From: Zygnema cylindricum | Taxonomy: Eukaryota > Streptophyta > Zygnematophyceae > Zygnematales > Zygnemataceae | Assembly (NCBI GenBank): GCA_037447655.1 | Contig: JBBHKE010002623.1 | Coordinates: 1 to 19,984, forward strand | Direction of reading: 5' to 3' | DNA: 19,984 bases | Part shown: one piece after another, positions 9,030 to 17,429 of the stretch | How the letters are laid out: each line of letters begins with the position of its first letter | How positions within the stretch are numbered: the first letter of the stretch is position 1 | Made by a program: the position numbers and the translations under genes | Notes under the pieces: generated by a model | What the model saw: only the letters and a program-made list of their open reading frames with translations | Database searches by the model: none | Told to the model about the DNA's origin: nothing

Positions 9030-9914
9030 AGAGAGATGACTCCAAGTGTCTAAATAACACCAAAATCCACAATAATAGTGTATCACATACAGTGTGTCAA
9101 TTCCCAAAATTGCAGCCTAATTGAATTAGTAAACCATAAGTTGTAACACTTGGAAGTTTCCCAAAAATTGTCCCTTAGAGAGTTAGATCTCAATGCTGGA
9201 TATACAAAATAGACTAAGTCCTAAACTTTATACCCACAGAGAGTACCTACTGAGAAATAACTAATTAGATGTCTACACCTGGAACAACAATGCTGTACTA
9301 TATTACAACAAAGTACCGAATCAGTACGCTATTGTACTGTGAGTACATCCAAACCCTATTTGACTTCTAGACAAAAATATACTCAATGGAACACTAAATT
9401 CTAATACGCTACGCAACAAATTATTGTGTTTCAAATATGCAAATTGTTTTCCCGTACAATAGTGTTCAAGGTGCTTAGTCTGCATGGATACTAGAGTCCA
9501 AGTGATTGTGGATCAAATGGTCCATACCATTTGAGGTCGTACAAATTGATGAGTCATCTTGTGGTCCCGCCTGAATCTCGTTCGTTGACTCGGTTCACAT
9601 CTACGATCATCATTGAACGTTGTAGTACCATTCTCCCCGATTAACAGGTTGAGTCCCCGTTCATCAGATTCTTCAACAGTATTTGTCCGATATGTGACGC
9701 GTGGTAAAGTATAACAGCGCCTTTCCGTAAAACCTGTATGATGTTCATATTCTCACGCGTGTCCTTGCAAAAGTACAATACACTCAAAAGTACTACTGCT
9801 ACTCTCACACTAATTGAGGTAAGTATTACAACTTTTCTTAGATCAAAATATTATAAGTACTTGGTCTCTCCTCACAGCTCTATTTAGTGAGTATTAAGAT
9901 TTCTTATTTCAACA
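9030..9914 (-). repeat. 5' LTR of element B
   Basis: It starts TGTTGAAATAAG on the minus strand at 9914 and pairs with the LTR at 4887-5770 over its whole length. A TATA-like GTATAAAG lies near 9230. The outer edge is sharp: the coding linker of element A begins directly beyond it at 9915. Five bases there (CTTCC) would be the target duplication if the other end were preserved. Confidence 0.85.
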
Positions 9915-10433
9915 CTTCCTTCTTCAAAATTTGATGCTAGAATAGAGCGTAATCATTGATTTTTTCTGATGACTTCATCTTCTCCCCTATCCGTAGTGTC
10001 CATCTCGGGACATTCATCATCAATTTTCGGTCTTTCTTCATTTTCTTCCTCGGTTTGAATTGGATTTGATACTCTAAGAGAGGGTCACTCTTTGTTAGAT
10101 TTCTCTTTTCCTCTCCCAGGTCAAGCTGAACTGGAGATTGTTTAGAAGAATGTGGATTTAACTCATTCTCGGATTCAATTATACTCTAACCTCTTTAGTG
10201 TTTTTAAAGGGATCAATGGACTTCCCTTCATCCATGACTACCAAGTGTTTTACTAGAATGATGTCTTCTCTTCCGAGATCATAAACTCAATATCCTTTTA
10301 CATTTTCATCATACCCAAGTAGGTATCCTGGCTTTCCCTTTGCATTTCCCCTTCCAATCAGATTTTTTTGTGTTTAGACTAAACACTTGACTCCCGACAC
10401 CTGTAAGTGTGAGATATTGGGTTTTCTCCCGGT
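9915..10433 (-). pseudogene. Integrase C-terminus and acidic linker of element A
   Basis: The minus strand encodes, through stops, NLIGRGNAKGKPGYLLGYDE and VKG..VYDLGREDIILVKHLV with MDEGKS. This is the copia integrase C-terminal beta domain. An acidic linker (TEEENEERPKIDDECPEMDT region) follows. The sequence is cut at 9914 by the element B LTR in an ASNFEEG stretch. The next part of the same protein is found near 3705. Stops near 10195 and 10290 and elsewhere break the frame. Confidence 0.75.
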
Positions 10434-11052
10434 CTATCTTTCATAGGGTGTTTGTCCTTTTATTGTTGGAGTAAGGACTCTATTTTTGAGATAGTTAGCA
10501 AAATTCATAGCTTCTAGCGAAAATATTTTTCTTATCTTTTTATCCCACAACATTTTACGTGCTGTATCACTTAATGTATTGTTTAGTCTCTCTGCTACAC
10601 CGTTTTGTTCTGGATTCTTTGGAACAGTCTTTTGGTGTTGAATCCCACCCTCTTTCAAAAAGTCATCAAACTCATTAGAAGTCTACCTCCCCTCATTATC
10701 AGTCCTCACTCTCTGTATAGAAGTCTAATGAAGCTTTTAACTCCATGTTTTATACTCTTTAAAATAAGGTGAAGCCTCACATTTCTTTTTTCAAAAAATA
10801 TACTCTAGAGTATCTAGACCAATCATCAATGGTAGTAAGCATAAATCTTTTCCCTCCAACTGATGGCACTTTGGCCGGTCCCCATATGTCGGTATAAACT
10901 AGATCTAAGACCTTTTTACTCTTATATGTTGCGATTTTTGGAAAATGGAATCTGTCGGCCATACCATGAGCACATCCACTACAATCATCCAAAGTCTCAT
11001 TATCTCCAAAATGTATTCCCTCAACTACACCCATTTTTTTCATTTCTTTCAA
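10434..11052 (-). pseudogene. Integrase catalytic core of element A (broken)
   Basis: This is a retroelement integrase (rve, DDE type) that joins element DNA to the chromosome. In order on the minus strand are the zinc-finger Cys pair CSGC, DRFHFPK, VYTDIWGP (first catalytic Asp), LTTIDDWSRYSRVYFLKK, then after stops RTDN near 10695-10703 (second Asp). FDDFLKEGGIQHQKTVPKNP, EQNGVAERLNNTLS (catalytic Glu) and EAMNFANYLKNRV follow. All three acidic residues remain. Between about 10660 and 10776 the frame is broken by several stops. This complete core contrasts with element B, which has lost it. Confidence 0.85.
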
Positions 11053-11058
11053 TCTATC

Positions 11059-11515
11059 TCAATGCACATATCCCAATCTTTTATGCCACATCATCAAATC
11101 ACTTACACCGACATAGTAAACTCCCGTCATTTCATTACTCAAATTTAGCATAAACATTCCTTGCCTACAATTTTCAGCTGTGAAGTACACTTCATTCTCA
11201 TAGCAAGCAACAAAGACTCTTTTCTTAGTACTTGTCTCAAAACCATTATCATATAAGACCAGCGTAGAGATAAGATTCTTGTTTAACTCAGGAATAAAAA
11301 GAACATCAATAAAAGATACTTTGGATGCCTTACCATCAACTAAGACTTTCAAATTCACAGATCCCATTACACTAGTGAATGTTATTCTCCCATCCTCATA
11401 CTCTATCTCTACAGCAGGGATCTTTCTCATTTTGGTAAACAATAATTATCTTTACATATATGCATAGAGGCATCTGAATCAATAATCGATCATTCTTTAG
11501 GAGATTCTTTTACCC
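11059..11515 (-). pseudogene. Protease active-site segment and GAG-pre-integrase of element A
   Basis: Near 11500 the minus strand encodes IIDSDASMHICKDN, the aspartic protease active site; the family has DSGAS, so Gly is changed to Asp. From 11442 a 127-codon frame continues with VLVDGKASKVSFIDVLFIPE and LNKNLISTLVLYDNGF. It ends MMWHKRLGYVH, the start of the GAG-pre-integrase/integrase zinc finger. The usual LGH is LGY here, so one zinc His is lost, and a stop follows. The next frame begins at 11052 with EMKKMGVVEGI. One stop and one frame change separate it from the gag upstream. Confidence 0.8.
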
Positions 11516-11812
11516 CACCAAAAGCACAGTTTTGCCTCTTTGGAATCTCCAGCTCACCTTTCACCTCCAACTTCTCGTTTAGGAGAAGTTCTCCATCATC
11601 CCTATCGAAGTCCTCTCCTATGACTTGTGTTGCGTCAAATGACATCTTTTTTCCTACGGCTAATTTTCCTATCTGCGCTTCTTTCAATGATAGCTCCGTC
11701 AATTTAGTACACCCTGCCATGTTATGTCCTGGCTTCTTACAAAAGTGACAAAGCCCTTTTGCAGCCCTAGATCTAGATCTGTCCAATTGGTTTCCTCTTC
11801 CTTCTCCACTTT
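11490..11812 (-). pseudogene. gag C-terminal part with zinc knuckle, element A (truncated)
   Basis: An open frame runs from the break at 11812 (KSGEGRGNQLDRSRSRAAKG) into LCHFCKKPGHNMAGC, a complete CX2CX4HX4C nucleic-acid-binding knuckle. About 75 residues rich in Lys, Glu and Asp follow, up to the protease. The ATG at 11786 is internal and is not a true start. The N-terminal two-thirds of gag is missing: at 11813 the sequence changes to the C-left block on the other strand, and no continuation is found past 12717 or 19861. Confidence 0.8.
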
Positions 11813-12166
11813 TTAGGATATCAATGTGTAAGTTTCCGTCTTGTTACGTTCTAGGGCAATTATTGAATAAGTGACATTATATGTTCATTTTCATATTGTT
11901 ATCGGTCATGTCTTTGTTCCGTTTCTGTAAAGCTACTCTGTGGTCCTGTACGATAAGTGGTCCTGGACGGTTTGTAATCAATTTAGTGTGCTTAGGACCG
12001 TGGATGTTTTATGTCTTGGTCACACATAAATCCGGCGCACTAATGGTTTGCTAAGCCCTTACGTCTCATTTAGCGCTCAAGTGTCAAATTTTGCCTAAGT
12101 GGAGTTTAACTGGAATTTGTGACAGAAGTAGCGTAGTTTTGTCTTCTGGTATTTTGGGAGAGAGTA

Positions 12167-12205
12167 TTTTAGGAGGGGAGTGTGATATAGCTTGATATAT
12201 AAAAA
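12167..12205 (+). promoter_or_regulatory. Polypurine tract and TATA-like box in C-left
   Basis: AGGAGGGGAG is followed at 12181 by TGTGATATAGC and then GATATATAAAAAAGG. The first is a good polypurine tract next to a TG LTR edge; the second is a strong TATA-like sequence. The TATA box is very close to the putative LTR start, which would make U3 unusually short, so the assignment is tentative. Confidence 0.45.
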
Positions 12206-12514
12206 AGGAGTGAAGTAGAGGAAGATAAAGATGTAAAAACTTCTATTGAATATATCATCTATTTAATCGACTTCCATTGTAATTTGTGATTCAGAAATTT
12301 GTCATGATGTGTGTGAAATTCTGAATGCTTCCGCTGATGAATAGTTGAATTACATGATCCTATTTTATCAGAACTCTCCCTCTCGCTCTACGCTTCAATG
12401 TAAGTTACTTCAAACATAACGTCACTACTTCAAACTAAAACTAAGTAACAAATATAAAGTGCGCGCGAACCACCTACCAATAGAATAGCGTTTATAAGCG
12501 AAAGGTCAAAAGTA

Positions 12515-12713
12515 CACCGTGAATCGTTATTAGCCTTATGTACCCTATATCGGCACTCCAAAATTTGGACATTGATACCTTAAATAGAATAAATTACACT
12601 ATTTAAGAACGTGGACCATAATCTGCCATGTCTTCTGGCACTAAATTAGAATGAATGACGCTAATTTTTCCTTTACATTAATAATTTCTAAACGCTAATA
12701 ACGATTCAAGGTG
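12515..12713. mobile_element. 199-bp TA-flanked MITE-like segment (left copy)
   Basis: It begins CACCGTGAATCGTTATTAG and ends with the inverted complement, with one mismatch (CTAATAACGATTCAAGGTG). TA lies directly on each side (12513-12514 and 12714-12715), as expected for a Tc1/mariner-type target duplication. It is too short to code for a transposase. It occupies the end of the C-left block and is repeated at 19659-19857. Confidence 0.65.
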
Positions 12714-13141
12714 TACTAAGCATAGATGTCGTATGCGGATAAAATTTACGGATTAAACTAAAGATTACTACATACATTGTGCATCAATTGATTTTGAAAT
12801 TTATAAAAGGGAATGGCTAATCGCAGAGACTATTTTTGTTGCGCGCAGGTAGTTGTCCGAAATTGTACATTTGAAGTACAGTTTCGTACAAGCTACGTAC
12901 CTTTTAGTTCAGATTTGACGGTCAATCCGTCGAGCAACTTTGAATGGAAGAATATTGTACTGGCGGTTTAAAAATTGTCGCGCTTGCGAAAGTCGACCGT
13001 CATAAAAAAAAAAAAATCACATGGCCGGCGCAAGTTTACTGTAATAGAACAGCGGCAATAAAATGGCTGCGCGCAGGTAGTTTATCACTTCACGTCTGTT
13101 ACATAACACACCGACATTTGACTTAGGCTGCTGCCCCATGT

Positions 13142-13894
13142 AGTTGTAACTTAGCGTACTTACTTTGTATTTTAGCGCGGATCCGGCGGACCCGGATTTC
13201 AAGTGTCTCTATGTGTTCATTCGAAATTGTTACTTAAGTTTGTGACAATTGTATACGTCGACAACGCCCGTGACGGCTGTCACCGTGTACAATTTGTGAT
13301 GACGCACCATATTTTCTTGAAACTTTTTGAAGCGTCGCAAGACACATCGTAATTTTTGAAACGATTTGTGGATTTGGTATGTCGCATGTCTTTGCGAGAC
13401 ATCGTTGACGTACAACCTTGCACCCGTGGCTGTGCAAAATGCCTTGACGTAAACCTCTCCCGTCCGGCCGCCATTACTTCGCAGATTTTTCACGTTCGCA
13501 GACTTTTCAACTTTGCGTGAAATGACACTGCAGCGTCGAGACCCCTGCAAAAAAAAAACCGTACAACATGCAAGCCGACAAAAACAAACAAACCCTGTAC
13601 TTTTTTTCGTCGTCAAAACTTCTAAAATCTTTTCACACGTGGAAATGTTTTTTCAGATTGGTGTAGACGGATTTGCTTAGCTTAAAACACAGTGCCGATG
13701 TGTTTTATGATAAGCTTGAAAATGACGTGACAGTGGGTCGAAAAATCGCAAGACGACAAAATTTCGTACATCCTAAGTTCAAGAATGACGCAAATCGTAC
13801 TTTACAAATTTGCGATTTCTTCGTACGGTCGCAACTTAGGCAGTACGGCGCTAAGTTATAAAGGAAAACGACAGAAAAAAACCCGAACTTAGCC
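13142..13894. other. Interior of the long-TIR element, no recognised gene
   Basis: A 128-codon minus-strand frame (13230-13616) and overlapping frames are open here, but none shows MULE transposase motifs, a SWIM or zinc-ribbon domain, or any family I recognise. The frame is Cys-, Arg- and Lys-rich and has no convincing start context. The interior could be captured host sequence or simple filler; nothing here decides between them. Confidence 0.5.
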
Positions 13895-13913
13895 ACATGG
13901 GGCCGTAGCCTTA

Positions 13914-14103
13914 GCCGCAAAAATGAAATCTTCTACGTGACGATGCCTCATTTTAGTTTCATCGATATTTATACGCGGGTACGCTATTTTATTTTGTACA
14001 AAGTTTATTTCGTTTCGTGCGAGTTTATACATGTTGTACGTCGTCCTTTAATTTGTCTCCAAGTTCAGTGTAACGGTTTGAGAGTATATTTCATTTTTGC
14101 GGA
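13914..14103. mobile_element. 190-bp MITE nested in the right arm of the long-TIR element
   Basis: Terminal inverted repeats CCGCAAAAATGAAAT (13915-13929) and ATTTCATTTTTGCGG (14088-14102) are perfect, with one extra unmatched base at each end. TA flanks both sides (13912-13913 and 14104-14105). Removing the segment plus one TA gives ACTTAAGGCTACGGCCCCAT on the reverse strand. This re-aligns with ACTTAGGCTGCTGCCCCAT in the left arm, which shows it is a later insertion. Confidence 0.8.
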
Positions 14104-14450
14104 TAAGTCAAATGTCGGTGTGTGATCTAACAGATGTGAAATGATAAACTATCTGCGCGCAGCCATTTTATTTATATGTGGCTGCCGCAGTTCTGCTACA
14201 GTAAACCTGCGCCGGCCGTGTGAATTGTATTTTTTTTTATGACGGTCGACGTTCGCAAGCGTCACACTTTTTTAACCGCCAGTAAAATATTCAGCCAGTC
14301 AAAGCTGCTGCTTTGCTCGACGGATTGACCGTCAAATCTGAACTTATAGGTACGTAACTTGTACTAAACTGTACTTCAAATGTACAATTTCTGACAACAA
14401 TCTGCGCGCAGCAAAAATAGTCTCTTCGATTAGCAATTCCCTTTATAAAA

Positions 14451-14910
14451 TTTGTAATTTTCTTGGCAATCGTACAGTTACCGTATGCTAACGTACATTA
14501 GGGGATTTTGGGGTTCTTAGGGTACATTTTAGTACATGAAGTATTTTTAGTTACAACTGTTTTTGATTTTTTAGAACATTGATGTACAGTGTCCGTATTT
14601 TCTCGTACCTTTTACGGTTATTTTTTTCAGCTTTTTTACAGTAGGCTGCCGTACATTGCCGTATTTTAAAGGCCAGCTACGTTACATTTTCCGTATTTTT
14701 TTGGCATTTTCGTACATTTCCGTGCATTTTAGGGTCATTTATGCGGGATTTTAGGGATTTTAAGGTACATTCTTCTAAGTCCTCGTATAATTCAGGACAA
14801 CAGTCTTAGATTTTTCGTACCATTACCGTATGTCTTTCGTACCTTTTTATCTTTTTAAAGGATTTTCTAGGGTCAACGTTTTTTGTACATTATACTACAT
14901 TCCACGGTAA
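14451..14910. repeat. GTAC-rich degenerate repeat tract
   Basis: By eye I count about 13 GTAC tetramers in 460 bp, against fewer than two expected by chance. They are mixed with CCGTATTTT and runs of T, so the tract reads like worn copies of a short CGTACATTT-CCGTATTTT unit. No open reading frame or clear period is visible. Confidence 0.5.
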
Positions 14911-15641
14911 AAAGTACGAAATTTGCGATATATGCGAAACAAGCGAATGCAACGTAGTTTTCGGGAAAAAGTCAAAATCCGTATGAATTGGACAACTATG
15001 GTACTAAGGGACTATTCAACCGTAGACACAGAACGTACACAAAAGACAAAACGTACACTCTTTATGACTTGTAAACTTGACTTTCGCCAAAGCGAATCTA
15101 CACGAGACCAAAAATCTACATAAGTATCTAAAACATAATCAAAGCAAAAACCACACATTTACAGTAAAGACAAACAAGACGGCTGCGCGACAGATCCGCG
15201 ACGGCCGATTACAACTTTGAATCCAACAACTTGAACAATAATTATTGTTTTGTACTTACATCCTTTAACTTTTTGCAATGTGCGGAATCAATGTCATTGT
15301 CAATGAAACAATGTCGGTTCGCAGATGATGTGGTTACGTTGGCCGTATGTTACGTCGCACTTTATTTCATTTTATTTCATTCGTTCGTTTTATGTGTACG
15401 TTTCGTTTTGGTGCGAGTTACAAGACCTCTGATGTTTCGTTTCACGTCGGGCCATATTTGTTTTTTACGCCGGACTTCCATTGGCGGTTTCAGTAAATGT
15501 ACGAAAACATTTACTGATTGTCGTGTCTTACATTTTGTCGCATCGGTAAACCACGTTTTATTTGCGTAGCTCATTCTGGTTGGTGGGTTAACATTCGATG
15601 CTAAAAACATTCAAATAATATTGAAGAACGCAATATCTGTA
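14911..15641. other. No gene recognised; one perfect hairpin
   Basis: Open frames here (for example plus strand 15231-15569) match no family I know and have no supporting context. The one clear structure is an 11-bp perfect stem, TCAGTAAATGT/ACATTTACTGA, with the 6-base loop ACGAAA at 15490-15517. There is no U-run typical of a bacterial terminator, and the setting is eukaryotic. Confidence 0.5.
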
Positions 15642-16188
15642 CCATAGTTCAAAAGTAGGTGAAAGTACGGCCATACAATATGTCTATTGTACGCAAAACA
15701 TACAATATGACCTTAAGACCCATATTGTATTGGCCTCAAAACAAAAAAAAAGGTAACAGGGTTGAGTTGCACATCGATCGATAGAGAATTAAACGTCATG
15801 TCTAAATTTTGAAAAACATTCGAACAAAATTTATTTTTCTGTGAGTTTTGAGGTGTTTTCTATTTAAACTGTCAGATTTGGACGATCGGACGGTCGCTGA
15901 TCAAAGTAGTGATCCAAGAAGATCACATGAAAAGCCAATAACACAACTTACCATAGTACTATCTGTCATATTAGCGTTTGCAATTTTGAAAGTCCGCGTG
16001 TTTTAGTTCGCTAAAAAAATTCGTCCGGTGACGTGCGCTTTACTATGATCTTACGTTAGACTCGGACGTTCGTACAGGAGTGTGCACGACGCACACACAT
16101 ACAGTATGCCTCCTCTACGCAGGTTTTGTGCAAAGATTTGTGCGCCTACCAAAGGCCTACCATAAAAAAGCCTACTTTTGAACTATGA
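15642..16188. mobile_element. 547-bp TA-flanked MITE-like element
   Basis: The left end, CATAGTTCAAAAGTAGG, starts at 15643 and its exact complement ends at 16187. One non-matching base follows at each edge, and TA directly flanks both sides (15640-15641 and 16189-16190). This fits a Tc1/mariner-type non-autonomous element. Inside lies a further imperfect palindrome, GGCCATACAATATG (15669-15682) with CATATTGTATTGGCC (15721-15735). No transposase frame is present. Confidence 0.7.
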
Positions 16189-16190
16189 TA

Positions 16191-16939
16191 TGTACCACCG
16201 GAGGTACTTAACGTACGAGAGCGGTGTACGTATTATCGGGGGTAATAATGACAAGTATCCAAAATTTCAAAATGCAACAACAAAAAGGCGGCTGCAAACT
16301 TTGATGGTGGGAGCGTGACAGGGTATTTTCGGCGGATAAGCGTCCACGCAAGCGTAAGGAACGTCGCACATGCGACTTGAAGCCACATAACCGCGCGTTC
16401 ATCGAGATAATTTCTCACATTTCCACGCGGCAAATGAAACGAAACCCATTTCGACGTCGCTTCTAATATCTCTCTATTGCACTCACTAGAAATGGATGAC
16501 GGAGAGTTGTCAGCTGTTAAGTTTTGACGCACTTGACCGTGTGTTTTGTCAGAATATAAGCTCAAAAACGTATATTCTGTCCGCCTGTACGCTCCAAATC
16601 GTATATTTTGTCCGTCTATACGCTCCAAAAAGGTTGATAGCCGAGCGGTCGACGTGTTTGGCGCCTCTCTTTTTGTTTTTTTGCGGCCTGAATGGAACGG
16701 GATTTTTGTTTCCTCATCTCATTCTTCATCCATTCCTAGAGTGAATCGTGAAAAAATCTCTCTACACCGTGAATCGCGCTATTCGCGTTGATAACCCTAA
16801 ATAGGCGCCCCCGTATTTCTCTTTGTTTTTACGTTAATATAAAGAATTATTTATTTAGCGTTAAATAATCTGATTCCGATCATTTTTAAATAGTGAAATG
16901 TACGAAATTTGTCAGCCCCTACTAAACCTGCCATTATTT
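16191..16939. other. No gene recognised; a short tandem repeat inside
   Basis: The 131-codon minus-strand frame at 16233-16628 resembles nothing I know. It partly consists of the short tandem repeat at 16569-16630, so I do not call it a gene. At 16763-16776 the sequence TACACCGTGAATCG matches the end of the 199-bp MITE including its TA, but no facing end is found nearby. Confidence 0.4.
16569..16630. repeat. Two-unit 31-bp tandem repeat
   Basis: The units CGTATATTCTGTCCGCCTGT... (16569-16599) and CGTATATTTTGTCCGTCTAT... (16600-16630) both end in ACGCTCCAAA and differ at only a few positions. The unit length is not a multiple of three. Confidence 0.8.
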
Positions 16940-16980
16940 TTTACAGGCGAACATAATAGGCTATTACAAACGTACAAAAT
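16940..16980 (+). repeat. About 40-bp direct repeat, left copy
   Basis: TTTACAGGCGAACATAATAGG followed by TTACAAACGTACAAAAT is repeated, with a few changes and a 2-bp length difference, at 17927-17965. The left copy sits directly outside the left end of the hAT-like element, and the right copy lies just outside its right end. Confidence 0.65.
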
Positions 16981-17429
16981 TGTAGTGTTATGTGTTGTTA
17001 GAACAAATTTATCACGATAACACCGATATTGATAGTTATCGGTTATCAAGCGGTCCGAGGTTCCGATACATTGGTCTGAGATCAACAATTTCCATATCGG
17101 CGATAACTTAAAAAATATAGAATGCATACAATAGTACTTTAGAACATACTATATTATATTATTGACTTTCTATAGCAGGGCATGCCACGTATAAAAATTT
17201 GTTCCGTCTCTATTTAACTGCGGTTTATTACGGACAGCGCAGCACATAAACGTTGATAAATTTAAAACAAATTTTGACAAATTGGTGAACATGGAACGGA
17301 AAATCGATAGCGAACACAAAGTACAACATACGCAAAATAGCATTTTGCGCGCTGCTTGAATCGAACGGGTGACTTGGAAAGAAAAAATACGAGCCAACGG
17401 CCAGTGTGAGCGCTAGCATCCCAAAATGA

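Larger units (their letters stand above)
4887..9914 (-). mobile_element. Ty1/copia element B, internally deleted, inserted into element A
   Basis: Two similar LTRs of about 885 bp (9030-9914 and 4887-5770) bound a 3.26-kb internal region with PBS-like site, gag, integrase C-terminus, RT, RNase H and polypurine tract on the minus strand. A typical copia internal region is over 4 kb. Here protease, GAG-pre-integrase and the integrase core are missing between gag and the integrase C-terminus, so the element could only have moved with helper proteins after the deletion arose. It interrupts element A in its linker at 9914. No 5-bp target duplication can be tested because the far end runs into B' instead of A. 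Confidence 0.85.
1494..11812 (-). mobile_element. Ty1/copia element A, split by a later insertion and 5'-truncated
   Basis: Domains run on the minus strand in copia order: gag zinc knuckle, protease, GAG-pre-integrase, integrase, linker (11812 down to 9915), then RT, RNase H, polypurine tract and LTR (3705 down to 1494). Integrase ahead of RT is diagnostic of Ty1/copia. The linker stops at 9914 in an acidic stretch, and the matching pre-RT sequence resumes near 3705. Positions 3706-9914 are therefore an insert of another copia family. The gag N-terminus and 5' LTR are missing: the frame is cut at 11812, where an unrelated repeat block begins. Stops and frameshifts show it is inactive. Confidence 0.85.
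11813..12717 (+). repeat. C-left: 905-bp block repeated at 18961-19861
   Basis: The block starts TTAGGATATCAATGTGTAAG and ends GATTCAAGGTGTACT in both copies. I read it as the 3' end of a plus-strand LTR retroelement: a non-coding 3' region, a polypurine tract (about 12167-12180), LTR sequence with a TATA-like box, and a terminal TA-flanked MITE-like segment. Positions 12047-12415 are identical to 19191-19559, while the first 230 bp and the last 200 bp differ clearly. An alternative is that the whole block is an LTR starting TGTTAGG (seen at 18959). Both copies would then be LTRs of one gutted 8-kb element, but a TG...CA end is lacking. Confidence 0.8.
12809..14441. mobile_element. Mutator-like or foldback element with long inverted arms
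   Basis: The left arm (12809-13141) and right arm (13895-14441, minus a nested insert) are inverted repeats. The outer 90 bp differ at about eight positions. Ends are GGGAAT(G/T)GCTAATCG. The 9-bp TTTATAAAA occurs immediately outside both ends (12800-12808 and 14442-14450), matching the 9-bp target duplications of Mutator-like elements; foldback elements also fit. A TGCGCGCAG motif occurs twice in each arm. The interior (13142-13894) shows no transposase, so the element is non-autonomous. Confidence 0.75.

Noticed and set aside
2122-11786. A novel defence or biosynthetic gene cluster
   Set aside because: All recognisable reading frames are gag, protease, integrase, RT or RNase H of copia elements, with stops and frameshifts. 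Nothing suggests a coordinated host system.
12700-12721. Helitron 3' end (CTRR) at the end of the 900-bp block
   Set aside because: Only CT is shared; the following bases differ between copies (CTAA and CTGG), and there is no hairpin just before or TC start.
14907-14980. Plus-strand YEICDICETSECN with closely spaced cysteines
   Set aside because: The frame is about 25 codons before a stop, with no matching zinc-finger family and no continuing domain.
15309-15345. CRFADDVVTLA in a plus-strand frame, resembling the FADD/YADD box of LINE reverse transcriptases
   Set aside because: None of the expected motifs lie before or after it, and the frame turns into a hydrophobic stretch. One short motif is not enough to call a LINE fragment.
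16233-16628. 131-codon minus-strand open frame
   Set aside because: Part of it is the 31-bp tandem repeat, the rest matches no family, and neighbouring frames are equally open.
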